From assembly GCA_003194525.1 (NCBI GenBank), contig NBIV01000074.1, positions 62,001 to 126,000 of the forward strand: a stretch of DNA of 64,000 nucleotides, written 5' to 3'. The notes under the pieces were generated by a model, which was not told the origin of the DNA, made no database searches, and saw only the letters and a program-made list of their open reading frames with translations. Positions 23,501-33,747 of the stretch are shown one piece after another (within the stretch, counting starts at the first letter, position 1; the number at the start of each line of letters is the position of its first letter). This DNA comes from Gracilariopsis chorda. Lineage: Eukaryota; Rhodophyta; Florideophyceae; Gracilariales; Gracilariaceae. A program made the position numbers and the translations under genes.

Positions 23501-23944
23501 ACTGATTGGGTTCGGTGCGTGGCTGTGAGCGCGGACGGCACGCGCATTGTGTCGGGGTCTTGGGACAAGACGGTGCGCGTGTGGAACGCTGAGGACGGGA
23601 GATCGATGTTTGTGCAGGAATGTGAGGCGAAACGTGTAGCGGTGGACGCGCACGGTTCGAAAGTTGTGACGGTTAGTCGACGGGACGTGAGCAGTTTGTG
23701 GGACGTGAGCAGCGGAGAGTGTGCGATGACGTCGACGCATGCGGCGTGGCAGCCGACCGTCGCCGCGCTCGACCTGTCGTGGTCCCAAGTGCAGTCGTGG
23801 AAATTCGCCGGCCAACGGGAAGTGCGCGATGGAGGCGAGGCGGGACCACTGCTGGCCACGTGTGAATGCGAGGTTGCAAATTTCAACGGTGGTGACATGT
23901 ATTTCTCCCGCGATTTTGACAGAAGGTGCCGAATAATTCGCTGA
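20516..23944 (+). CDS. NLR-like NB-ARC protein with WD40 repeats
   Basis: An intronless frame of 1142 residues. ATG 20516 is the first ATG; the frame is open upstream to 20339 but without ATG. Residues ~1-150 form a charged helical bundle, a likely signalling domain that I cannot assign to TIR, CARD or HeLo. NB-ARC/STAND ATPase: P-loop GQGGVGKT (186-193), Walker B LFLVDDIW (D273, D274), sensor-like MIYTSRDE, GLPLA (361-365) and an LHD triad (493-495) in the MHD position. Residues ~500-760 are a helical linker. Residues ~760-1070 are WD40 blades, five of them nearly identical 43-residue units, plus degenerate blades on each side. Such proteins oligomerise on ligand sensing by the propeller and act in immunity or cell death (known for APAF-1, fungal NWD and plant NLRs); the role here is inferred. 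It is much less decayed than its neighbours. Confidence 0.9.
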   Translation: MEYVALVAPVVKVVEKLEAIVNRYYERGDIIEDNRRQLGRLIRQYAEAAEILRQLETSKHFEIDRVTSARLRLFKIDLEEDGKTLEQWKEPINKAKRTKRVRRMKDVLDECEARSKEFFEFLNDKISPMLSSQPMRQDYYKARNTVPRNPPRLILNYNRSDTCEGKLKDAVLCKEQGQVVAVLACGQGGVGKTCALRGLAGETEVKSAFPGGLLYIQLGNDATMKSIVEGIATVVDKTGGEQLAKSIREMPLAKAAEKASDWFCAHTCLFLVDDIWRVNGIDSGVLTTLESMMNEKSRMIYTSRDERFLNRAHTRIEFRKKDTHGELSRRMLMKHAGYDAECDLSEENKNAFEAILDMCDGLPLAHGIAGRSVWNISRTKSAEQKQDAWSKFHQGILSHRNDMYDVTMEGYGKLPKIVDASLEVLERCNSRGRYCERFRALCVLQKQEKVSTRMLQKLWDTENLADAERVVDRFKEVSIAQKREDGGLVYIQLHDIVLDIATRMAEGRSERHKIFRDLVYSYTPPLRWGDTSFEWWETEDDGYIHDNVCRLLWNTGHACQLMWLLSKPQWIAKRFVKKGIYAVEQDLKHGIALAENGNYGYAKHKEHLDMVGRAARLAHTTVATNPREVWFQLHGRLLLHATKCEQTKKFVEEIEKCAPRPWVKGSLGILPAPGAAEEIIKLPVCASSITVEDDETWIFWRSDGGMGVSKHTRTSGVCDHHPLVMKEEDKPRLLDVDCETFAKMGDRRSFVTAHGNGRIVTWNRDTGEMEREVECLGYISDAVWMLIGFSCDGTRVASTSSQDDTRVWDTCSGEAMGAPLVGHTAFVICVAFSSNRNVLVTGSDDNTVRVWNAQSGEALTAPLVGHTDWVSCVAVSADGRRIVSGSRDKTVRVWNAQSGEALTPPLVGHTASVVCVAVSADGTRIVSGALDKTVRVWNAQSGEALTPRLVGHTHDVSYVAVSADGRRIVSGSRDKTVRVWNAESGEALTAPLVGHTDWVRCVAVSADGTRIVSGSWDKTVRVWNAEDGRSMFVQECEAKRVAVDAHGSKVVTVSRRDVSSLWDVSSGECAMTSTHAAWQPTVAALDLSWSQVQSWKFAGQREVRDGGEAGPLLATCECEVANFNGGDMYFSRDFDRRCRIIR
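22979..23605 (+). repeat. Five tandem 129-bp WD40-encoding repeats
   Basis: Unit starts (the codon for G of GHT) are 22979, 23108, 23237, 23366 and 23495, an exact period of 129 bp. Units 2-5 are nearly identical at DNA level and GC-rich compared with the rest of the gene. Unit 2 and unit 4 differ at 8 of 129 bases, and only one of these is silent. Variable codons cluster at unit positions 4, 5, 7, 8, 16, 22 and 23, with others at 33, 40 and 41. Unit 1 is more diverged. Confidence 0.92.
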
Positions 23945-26475
23945 CGAGGAGCTGACGGCAGCCATGCCTCGACGATGCGTTTAGTTGCGTGCGTCGCAGT
24001 CCGGCCACTTGCACCTCAACCACAGTTGGTGACAGAGCACACTTCTTTGCTGTTCAAAGCATTATCGTACGTGACTTCTTGCTTGTACTACTGTCATTAG
24101 TACCGTTGAATCAACATCTCTCGGACACCGGCGGCATCTTGCACCGCGTATTGCACTTTACTAGATTACAGTTACGTTCACGGCGACAGCGCCATGCATT
24201 GAGCTTGTACTCAACATAAAACGCTCCAGCGCTATCAACCATTCGCTTCACGTAATCGTCGTCATCCGCGCAATCTTGCACCTCACACAACCTTCTACTT
24301 GCGCTGACACTTTCTGCGCATTCCACGGAACGCTTGCACTACTCCGCAACGGGTGCATGTCGTTCTGCGTGGGTCATTTGAATGAGTGAGAGCCGTGCTT
24401 CTCCCGGATGAGTGCAGCCCTCTCAGAGAGAGTCATTCGAATGTTTTTGAGCACAACCATTTCGTTGCGACTATAAATCACAATCGGCCACATCACCATT
24501 TCGTAGTGCACACTCATCTACTCTTCAGCCGGCGTCGCTAACAAATATGCCGTTTCGGGCTGCCAAAGTGCATTTCAACGCCAGTTCCATCATACGCTGT
24601 GCACACCATCGATCACAGAAACAGCTCAAGCCCCAATTTGTCGCTGAGAAATCGACTGACAATCGCAATCTCCAAACCTCTCCCACATCGTGTGACAATT
24701 GAGACCACAATGATTCAACCCAGTGCAACTGCAGCACATCGCACCAAATTGTATAAAACGACCATTCCCATCGAACTCGCCGTACCTCTGCAACCATTCT
24801 CAGAACCAGACATGGCACTCGGTACGAATGACAGAGTCGCACCCGCCATAGCGGCGAAAGCACAAACTTGAAGAACAAAACCAGCGAATGGCCCCCGCAA
24901 AAGAATGCTTGAGAAGTAGAAGTGGACATTGCTAGTGAATTGTAGTCGCGTGTCCAGCGATATTAGATTCCACAGCAGGGTTTCAAAAATGCCAGCTCCA
25001 GGCTAGAATTTGCGCACGGTTAGCGATTGAAGGCGCTGCCACCACGGTTACTCCACCTGGAGTCTTACAATGAGCAAACGGAATGTGTGCACCTTCAGTT
25101 ACAATTGATTCTAAAGACCCACTTGGCACATACCAAGGGATACCGTTGGTACCCGTGATACAATCCCCGTTTCAAGAGGCGAGTCGGACCAGCGATTGTT
25201 TATAGTATATTCATGAAGATGATCCTCGTTCCTCTACAGGCAGCCCGTGTACGTCATTCTACAACCACATCCTCCGCTGGGCATTTTTTCGGCCGTATTT
25301 TTTCTCTTTACCGTCTTCCTCAAGATTTTTCCGTGGATGGCTAAAAGTTGACGATTGGAAGAATATTTGTTCGGTGGTAGCATTTCAAGTAGTCATCCGA
25401 AAGCCAAAAATATGTCAGTGTCTAGGAGAGATAAGTAGTTGTCGCTGTTATCCCTAATTCGGCCTTAGTACACGAATTACTAGTCTCTTATCGCGAACCC
25501 CAGGCTTCGAAACGATATACGTATCAAAAGCAATAAGGATGGAGTTCGGCAACGAGCGTAAGATGTACGAACAACTGGCTAGTGCCTTGTTGAGAGCCCT
25601 ATGCTTCGAACTAGCATTGAGGTCCCGCAAAGAGCGCATGAGTGGCCAAAATTGGTGTGCTTTGTTCAAATCTTAACAAATTGAATAGTATGTGGATTTG
25701 GGACGTTCTTGGTTTTTCTTTCGCTTTTTAGCTTTGTGAAGGGTGAGCTCGAAAACCCCGATTGGCTCACGAAGCTTACTTGAGCTGTTCTGCTCAAAGC
25801 CGTTCTTGACAACCCTGATCGAGTGATAGAGCTCTATATCAGGCTCTGTTCAGACGTGTTCTATGACGGGGTGAGTGTAACGGAACGGTAGAGAGTTTTA
25901 CCTGTACCCCTAACCAGTTCACTTTGTTATCGTTGTAGTTCTGTTTTATTCGTTAGTATTTAGTTGAAGAACGTTATTCTTCTGTGGAAGAGCTAAAACT
26001 ACATACAGGCTTGTAGACCTGGATCTGGCAAGAGCTCAGCCAGATCGAGGCCACGACCACTCCGAACTCTTTCGTTTGTTACACCTAGGCACTAGTACTG
26101 ACAGTATCTACAAATGTAAGAACGAAGCTCAAACCCATCGGGTTCAAGTTCTTCTCAGACCTTCACAATGTGTGAAGTTCACACGCTGCTTCACCTAAAT
26201 TGTCTCTTTATAAGGGTGAGTTCATGCTTTCTTGCCATCGCACTGGAGCGGTGCAGGTGAGGGGTAGAAACGAGCAGACAACAATAAAACATTCATTGTC
26301 ATTTTTTTGACTACGGAACCGGCTCAAGAGTGTAACACTCCGTTATCCACACTACTAGAAGTCTTGAAAACATCGAGAATACTTTGTTACAATTCCAGCC
26401 GATTTGCAAAATGCTAGACAGGCATTGTGATAATCAGTTGCTGCAAGCATTGCACAATTCGGTTCTTTCTCTCTT
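23945..26475. other. Region without a supported gene
   Basis: No frame here shows a known domain. The frames at 24525-24929 (-) and 24599-24871 (+) overlap and neither is convincing. A 9-bp direct repeat GAGTGTAAC (25873-25881 and 26328-26336) encloses 446 bp with no terminal inverted repeat. Confidence 0.4.
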
Positions 26476-26712
26476 TTACGAGTACACTAGTTTATTCCTA
26501 CATAGTGCAGAACGCTTCAATTGAAAGTAGCGTTCTCTCACTAGGAAGCCCAGCATTCGTTCAGGCCACTTTCTGAAGATTTCAAAAATCCCCAGTCCTT
26601 GTCGTTCTTGTGTAGTTGGTAAGCAAAGTCTTCTTGACAAGGGCCTCAATGGACATCTTAAAACATAATGGTCCACATCGTTTAGCACATACGGCCTATG
26701 CCTGGAAACCAA
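26476..26712 (-). pseudogene. Possible LINE 3' fragment (post-RNase H tail)
   Basis: The frame includes NDVDHYVLRCPL followed by a helical tail. The pattern resembles the Cys/His segment at the end of non-LTR retrotransposon RNase H, and the local wording NVDHVLFRCP at 27652-27861 (-) is similar. The fragment is short and otherwise unrecognisable, so the call is tentative. Confidence 0.3.
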
Positions 26713-27558
26713 TCATCGTTTCGATAAATAAGATCCCAAAAGACGCAAGCATGGTGTGTGACCCATTGCTAGTTGCGATAAAGCAACATCGGCTGCGCGT
26801 TGAGATGCCATCCTATCGAGTTCCTTAGGGATACAAAGTATAATCGAGACAAAATGTTGTTTCTTTGTCACTCTTCTTTTCTCATCTGCGTGATCAACTG
26901 GGACGACCGATCCGAGAGGTCGTTCAACTCGTCCAGGCGGTTCGTCAGCTTGCAGGTTGCCGACCTGGGTGGAGAGTCGTGAAAAGGACCCCGTCCAGCT
27001 GCACGTACGCAGTCGGTCACGAGCCTGTTGTCAGAAGGAGATCCAAGCACCGTTTCCCTGAATTTTTCCCTCGAAGGAAAGGCTCCAAAGAAGCCTCTGA
27101 ACGGGGTTTTCCGGGGTTTTCTCGGAGGACTACGCTTGGATCGGATGATATTACAAGCTACGCGCCGGTTCTTATGTCTGATGTCGCCGATGATATGAGA
27201 ATTGGGCGAAAAGACGTCGTCAATGGTTTCTATGGCGGCCAATGCGGTACATGTGAAGCGCCTTGTCGTGGTGTGCCCCTTAACCAACGATCTCTAGAGG
27301 ATGAATGAAGAGGTGCAGAGAAGAAGGCGATAGTCGTCGGAAACGAAACGCTTCAGCGGTTGAAGACACCTACGGGACCTAATACTTTCTTCGTATCATA
27401 TGTAGGCCAGTGAGTGTAGCACGGCTACTGGTTTGTGGTTCGAGGCTATGGTATAGGAGTAGGTATTATAAGCTGTCGGGGTTCTTAGCAAACCCCCGCG
27501 CTACGAGGAATTAATGCATGCGTGTTCGTAAAACAAAGAGAGAGAGAGAACTGGAACG
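26713..27558. other. Region without a supported gene
   Basis: Two overlapping frames of about 140 codons lie on opposite strands (26865-27308 + and 26868-27287 -). Neither has a recognisable domain or supporting context, so I cannot choose between them. Confidence 0.35.
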
Positions 27559-27570
27559 ACAATTTGATCC

Positions 27571-27604
27571 TTCTTCTTCTTCTTCTTCTTCTTCTTCTTC
27601 TTTC
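27571..27604. repeat. (TTC)n microsatellite, GAA tail of a LINE
   Basis: A run of about 10 TTC units. On the minus strand it is (GAA)n and lies just after the LINE RNase H remnant, where non-LTR elements carry simple A-rich or repeat tails. A short (GA)n run precedes it at about 27535-27549. Confidence 0.8.
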
Positions 27605-27651
27605 TTTAGTATGGTCCGTCGCTCCTAATTTCGAAGCGACAGGAGATCTAT

Positions 27652-28546
27652 CTAATTACAGGTGGTTCTCTCTCTTGAAGAATGCCAAAAACTTTTAATT
27701 ATTTCTAAAAGCGATTTGTCTCCTCTTCCTCTAGCCGCGGCGAGTTTATTGCGACGGGTTCCGTCAGTGCGCGGACAGCGGAACAGAACGTGATCCACAT
27801 TTTTCTTGACTGCTGTACCACACTCACAACGCACTACTTCCTTGTTCAGATAGGAACCCACTGGATGTAAGGAAGGGGCATGCCTCGTCGCAAACTGAGC
27901 GAGCGTTACTTCTGCTGTTCTTGCCTCTTTTGCCTCCTATTCCACACTACTCCTCAAAACACTTTTGCTCTTGCTCTTCTCTTTTAGCTGCACTTTCACG
28001 CCCGCAAAATCCACCGGCACCAAGTTGCTGTTCCAGTGGCAGCTTAAGTCCATACTTTGCAAGTCTATCCACCCGCTCGTTTTCCGGTGTACTGCAGTGG
28101 CTGCGAACCCAAACAACATAGACCTTGCATCGTTTGCCGAGTGCATGAAGCTTGAGAGCTAAGCGCTGCAATCCAGTGCACTGAGAACGAACATGTCCTT
28201 GCAGCCCTTCGACAACTGCATAAGAATCCATGAAGATTCTTATGAACTTCTCGGTTTCCTCGCTAATTGTCTAGCTCTGCATCCATTGCGCGAATCTCTG
28301 CTGTGTAGGAGAAAAAATTGAATCCCGCAGGCAATACTTCGCTTTCCGTATACAGTGAATCCTCCCGCCATATTTCATACGCTGCTGCTCCAACTTTTCC
28401 TTGTGGCAAAGATTGGACTTCCAAAGAGTGTCCGTCTGAATCAATGGCAGAGGTATCGTTCTCCATCTTGTACGCCATTTTATAATCGTCATGGTAGTGA
28501 ATCCACAAGGTCGGTTATGTACCCTGGCTTCTACGAAACACTTCAA
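27652..28546 (-). pseudogene. 5'-truncated LINE: RNase H and C-terminal zinc segment
   Basis: Three minus-strand pieces in different frames line up as a LINE-type RNase H. They are: LPQGKVGAAAYEIW and YTAEIRAMDAEL (28263-28508; first Asp region and Glu strand); MDSYAVVEGLQGH and VYVVWVRSHCSTPENERVDRLAKYGL (27947-28231; second Asp and the His/Asp end); then CECGTAVKKNVDHVLFRCP (27652 to about 27900), the usual Cys-rich tail. At least two frameshifts separate the pieces. RT and endonuclease are absent, as in 5'-truncated insertions. Confidence 0.75.
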
Positions 28547-28631
28547 CGCATGAGTCGTTCGAGGCTGTGCTTGAAATGTAGTTCACAGTTCCCGCAAACC
28601 AGCCATCGTCCCAACAAACTGCTACTCTCTT

Positions 28632-29440
28632 TCACCGATCAGCCACGTCTCCTTCATATTTCTCTACACAACCGTCACACCAAATGTTGCAATCTCCTTT
28701 AGGTTGTCTTTGGATCAACAAGCGTGTTGCCGTGGCTTGTTCTTCCGCTGGGTCATCTTTACTGCACGGTGTGCATTCAAGCGTTATGTTCGTCAGAGTT
28801 AGAAGCCCAACCTCCTCCGGCAGTTGCTTTCGGTGTCCCAGTTGCAGAATGCCTTTCTGTGCCAGGTATGCCTCGGCAACGCGTTTTAATGTGGATCTGC
28901 GTTTGCAGATGCGTCGGTTCACGAGACAGAATAGCTCTTTCATTAGCAGAGTAGTGCTGTCCTGCCTCATGGTTTCTCGTAAAGCACCGCCGCTTTCGTC
29001 TTTTATAGCGTTGAGTGCCGTCATTTTCTTGTTTCCTTTCCAGCTAGCGTGAATGATAAATTGTTTGTTTTCGAGGCGTAGTGATATGACATTTGTTCTG
29101 TGGATGCCGTAAGAGTTGTACGGGTAAAGCCAGTTCTTATCGAAGATTGCGTCATATCCGTAAAGTGGACAGATGGCAAACCATCTTATCTCTTTGAGTT
29201 GTCTCATATCTGATGTGACACCTTCTTTGTCAATCTCTTCAAGGACAGTAGTTGCTCCATTCGCCATATCTGCATGGTAGAGTGTTCTGATTGTAGATAT
29301 TACCACGCATTTAGCGAAAGATTTAGAAAAGTAGCTCATTTTGGATCCTTTATCAAACAACGCGTTAATGTTTTTTCCGTTTACGTGTGCTTCTGCAAGT
29401 GACGGTCCTGGTACTGGGGTCTCTGTAGACGGACGCAGAA
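28632..29440 (-). pseudogene. Gypsy gag-pol fragment with retropepsin
   Basis: The minus-strand frame carries a retropepsin-like segment: AEAHVNGKNINALFDKGSKM at the active-site loop, where Thr of DTG is Lys, and the downstream YDAIFDKNWLYPYNSYGI typical of gypsy protease C-termini. A region resembling the protease-RT linker follows, up to 28632. The frame continues upstream through an LTR on the other strand (29455-29559), so the N-terminal part of the open frame is not original. RT and later domains are missing. Confidence 0.6.
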
Positions 29441-29454
29441 TTGTTCTGGTCCAC

Positions 29455-29559
29455 TGATTGGAACGTGCGGCACGAGCCACACGTTCCAACAGTATAAATA
29501 AAGGGCCCCCTTCTGTACCCCTTTGGATGGAAGGGGGCAAGGAGAGAGAAACAGCTACA
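29455..29559 (+). repeat. LTR remnant with TATA box
   Basis: The sequence runs from TGATTGGAACGTG to ACAGCTACA and is followed directly by TGGTAGCATCGC, as after the LTR at 4226-4381. It holds an inverted pair GGAACGTG/CACGTTCC (29459-29466 and 29480-29487) and TATAAATAA at 29493-29501. The left edge is uncertain. Confidence 0.5.
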
Positions 29560-29571
29560 TGGTAGCATCGC
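29560..29571 (+). other. Primer-binding site, initiator-Met tRNA-like
   Basis: TGGTAGCATCGC, identical to 4382-4393 and abutting an LTR end. Confidence 0.55.
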
Positions 29572-29934
29572 TCTGGGTGAACCGACACCCAGGCGATTAT
29601 AGAGCCGTACATACAAAACATATCAATAACAGCCGCCGCCGAGCGCCCCATCAGCCTCAGCGCGAACGAATATAATCAAGAGCCTCACGAGTGCATCCCT
29701 GCGCCGCGCTACCATGACTCAGAAGTCAACCCCCTCACCTCGGCGCCGCTCGTGCCCGTGGCCTCTACGCTGCGCGCCTAGGAGCTTCTACGCCGGATAT
29801 CCGCCAGCGCGCCGCTTTACCTATAAGCCTTCCCCTCCGACGCTACGCCAAAGTTCTCTTTCTCTCCTCCCCTGTCGTGCCGCCGCGCTGCTTCAGAGCC
29901 CTACCGCTCTAACGCTCCCCCTTTCCCCCCCCCC

Positions 29935-30380
29935 GCGGCACTAAGGACGAAGAACCGGACCTTTCTCCCCCCCCCGGACACCGACAAAGAAGAGTGTGCT
30001 CTCCGTCCTCCCGCCTGGCACTAAGGCAGGTGTGCGCTCTGCCACCTTCCTCCCCCCTCGCGGACACCGAAAAAGAAGAGTGTGCCCCTTTCCACCCCGG
30101 CCGGGCATTAAGGGCAAGAGTGCGCCCGCTCTGCCACCTTCCCCCCCCCGCGGACACCGACAAAGAAGAGTGTGCCCCCCCCCAAACCCCGCCCGGGATT
30201 AAGGGCAAATGTGCGCCCGCTCTGCCACCTTCCCCCCCCCCCCCCCGCGGACACCAACAAAGAAGAGTGTGCCCCCCACCCCCCCGGCATTAAGGGCAAG
30301 TGTGCGCCCGCTCTGCCACCTTCCCCCCCCCCGCGGACACCAACAAAGAAGAGCGTGCCCCCCAGCCCCCCCGCACGCAC
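29935..30380 (+). repeat. Minisatellite upstream of Copia-2
   Basis: Five units of 86-97 bp. The marker CGGACACC(G/A)A starts at 29975, 30061, 30151, 30248 and 30334. Each unit carries AAGAAGAG(T/C)GTG, a poly-C run, GGCA(T/C)TAAGG and CTCTGCCACCTTC. Length variation comes mainly from the C runs (up to about 16). The unit sequence is unlike the Copia-1 minisatellite, although both sit upstream of the same leader. Confidence 0.9.
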
Positions 30381-31050
30381 TATATCACAACCGGGTAAGA
30401 GCCAACCGTAAGACCTGAGTAAGGCCTCGCCACCGATTACCCCGTAAGGGAAGTTCGACACATAAGACGAGAGAACAAAAGTCCCGAACAGGGCCTCCGC
30501 CGCTATTACCCCGGAAGGGAAGTTAGCACTTGGCAGAGCTAAGATTCGCAAGCCGAGTACCGGTTGGGAATCGACTGGAGACTTGAACTAAACCGGCGGG
30601 TTGCGCACTTGCCGTATAACCGGCTCCGCTGGGGTGAGTATTGCGCTCGTTCTGGGACAGGGTGTCTCGTCGTTCGGCCCGGACCTTAGTAAGGACAAGA
30701 ACTTTATACGGAGTACATCTCGCCGTGCAAGCAGCCGCAAGGATCTAGAGGGAGTGTATTGGTGAAGGCATATCTACTGGTCATTAACCATTCCCTGTAC
30801 GATCCGTACGTTACACGCACCTTAGTCCTGGATTGCGCAGGACATAGACAGGCAGCTGAAAGCGCATCTCACCGAGAGAGTCTAACTCGGAGCCAGGGGT
30901 CTGACCTTTAGGGTACCAGAGATAGTATCTCTTGTCAGTGGGCCCGGCTACTCAAAGAGTGGCAGAAGGATCCCTCGCCCGGTAGGGGACCGGTGAAGTA
31001 TATAAATGATCTGCCCCTCTGGATAAGTCTCGCGTCGAGAACACTCCGCG
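30381..31050 (+). other. Copia-2 leader
   Basis: Matches the Copia-1 leader in the same order (GGCCTCCGCCGCTATTA, CGGTTGGGAATCGACTGG, ACCGAGAGAGTCT and others). A partial internal duplication is visible: AAGGCCTCGCCACCGATTAC precedes the second, conserved GGGCCTCCGCC block. Confidence 0.65.
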
Positions 31051-33747
31051 ATGGACACAGAGCGAGAATACGACAATAAAAGAATACCCCGACTACAGGG
31101 GAGCGCCGACTACTACACTTGGCGCATCTACGTAAGGGATCTCATGCACTCATCGCAATCCCTTTTCGTCCTCACCGAACCTCGACCCACAGAGGTAAGC
31201 GCAGCAACTCGAAAGCGCTGGGACGATGCCGATCGCAAAGCACGCTCCGCGATCGTGCAGAACCTTGGAACACAGCCGATTGTCGCTGTATCAGAACTCC
31301 TGGAAAGGGAGTACTGCTCCGCTTTGGAAGTGTGGACCAAACTAGAGGCCACATATAAGAAGGACAACATACAGTCAAAGTTGAACCTTCGCCAAAAGCT
31401 TAGCACCATGGCATATGAAGACGGTGAGGACATACAAAATCACCTCATTACCCTTGAAACCACTTTCTTAGACCTCGCACGCCTAGGCGACCCAGTGACA
31501 GATAAGGAAATGACCGCCACGTTACTTCGTTCCCTTCCAGAGTCACTGATGGCCATCACACTACTGGCTGACGCTACAAATATGGAATACGACCAGGTGG
31601 TATCCCTAGTGCGATCAGAAATGGACCGTAGGGCTCATCGCCCAAACAACACTACGGCATCGAAACCAAACGACCAAACACACACCCATACCCGGCCGCA
31701 AAGAAGTCTTCACAAGGCAAAAGACAGCACACAAAGCCAAAGAAAAGAGGCGTAAAATGTTGGAACTGCGGGCGTATCGGACACATTCGTTCCGAATGCT
31801 GGAGGAAAACCAACAACAAGTCCTCGGAAACCACTCAACACGGTAAGAACAAGAGCAATAGCACAAACTGCTCGTGGGATTCAAACCGAAACGGGACTAA
31901 CCAACATGGAAACCATCACAGGATGCCAACCGCAACAACAACAACAACCACAACATGCAAAACCAAAACCACCGCGGATTCGTAGCGATCGCCAACGCCA
32001 GCGTACATTCCGAGCATCATACACCGACATGGTTGGACTCAGGAGCAAGTCACGTCTTCATCAAAGACAAGTCCCTGTTCTGGAAATATCACACAACCCC
32101 ACCACAAACCGTGAATACTTGCGATAATACATCCGACAGCGTGGGACTTGGGAAAGTAAAGTTACCTTTCGGCGCAAACGGTGTGATGTTACCAGCAAAG
32201 CATACCCCAAGCTTCGACTTCAACCTAATCTCCCTCTCCACTCTGGCATCACAAGTAGACCTCGAATTTTCCACTGAGGCAGAAACCAGCTTCATTATAA
32301 AACACAAGAGCACAGGAGAGCTATTCTTCACATCAAGGCCAAGACAACTCTACCCACTTCCCAACCCCTTACCCTCCCCTATGGCTCACATGGCGATGCG
32401 ACAGATTGGTGACAACCCTCACGACTGGCATGAGAAACTCGGCCACCCTGGCCGAGACAAACTACTCAAGTGCGTTGAGACATCTCACGGGGTACCACGA
32501 TTCTCAAGTGAGGAGGTACGCAACATCATATGCAACCCATGCATACAAGCCGGAACAAAACGGGCTCCACTGCAACAAATTGAAAAAACTGCGAGCAGGA
32601 ACCTCGAACTCACTCACACCGATCTCAGCGGACCCATCATGCCACCTTCGCTGCAAGGATCGCAATATATGCAAGTCTTTATCGACGACAGGACAAGGGA
32701 GAGTGCAATTTACTTCCTTAGTAAAAAGACACAATTCTTCCAATCCATTCGTTGGTACAAGGCTCGCGCGGAAAACGAGGTGCCTCCGAATCGAATGTAC
32801 CGCGTTCGACTTGACGGGGCGGGTGAGAATCGCTCCGATGACTTCGTCACATATGCGATGGAGAATGGCATCATCCTTGAATTCACCCCACCATATGCGC
32901 ATCAATCAAATGGCGTCGCGGAGAAGACCATTCAAGATCTTTGGAAAGTTGGCCGCACCTTCCTGTTTGAGTCCAAGTTACCACAGGAACTCTGGGAAGA
33001 GGCAATCTCTCACGCAAACTATCTTAGGAATCGACTACCAAACCAACGGGTAGACATGAGAGTCCCGTACACCCTGTGGTTTGGTGAGAAGCCTGACTTC
33101 ACCAACCTATTAAAGTTTGGACAGCCAGGACATGCGTTCATATACAGATCAGACACCGCACCGAATAAGAAGCTACTACCCCGGGCACTTCCTGGTAACT
33201 TTGTTGGTATACAAAGTCCCCGCACTTTTTACAGGGTATACATCCCATCGACTGATAAAGTAATAAAGTGCCGCAAGGCATACTTCAAAGTAAGCAAGGA
33301 CAAACTACCATCCTTCAAAGACCTGATCGACTTCTCTTCCCTCCGAAGGCAGCATGCCGAGGTGAACATGGATGAAGATTCCGAGGAACACCTCGATGCA
33401 TCTCTGGCACACTGTCTCGTATCCTTCTCGCGCTCCGAAGGTCTTAAGGATGACGGCAGAGTACCAAAGAACTTCGACGAAGCGCGGAAAATGAGAGGAT
33501 GGGACGAAGCTATCGACAGGGAGTACAATGCTTTGGTAGAAAGAGGGACATGGAGGCTTGTAGACAGGAAGCCGAGGATGAAACCTTTACCATTCCTTTG
33601 GAGGTTCATTGCCAAACTCCTTAACGAAGACCCACCTCGTATTCTACCTAAGGCACGTTGCGTTGCACGGGGCGACATGCAACGCCCCTACATCGATTTT
33701 GACCCTGAGACCCTATACGCACCGGTTGCGAGACTCGAAACCTTCAT
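31051..33747 (+). pseudogene. Copia-2 gag-pol, frameshifted and truncated
   Basis: A relative of Copia-1. Gag starts at ATG 31051 and stays open to 31755. A shift before the basic stretch puts the zinc knuckle (CWNCGRIGHIRSEC, about 31758-31799) in another frame, and a second shift in the CAA-rich tract near 31930-31955 leads into the frame of protease (WLDSGASHVF) and integrase (HEKLGHPG, THTDLSG, RLDGAGEN, GVAEKT). The RT start is present (LYAPVARLET near 33712-33741), but similarity to Copia-1 stops at about 33745. The rest of RT and RNase H is gone and the frame runs on through unrelated A/T-rich DNA to 33991. Confidence 0.9.
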
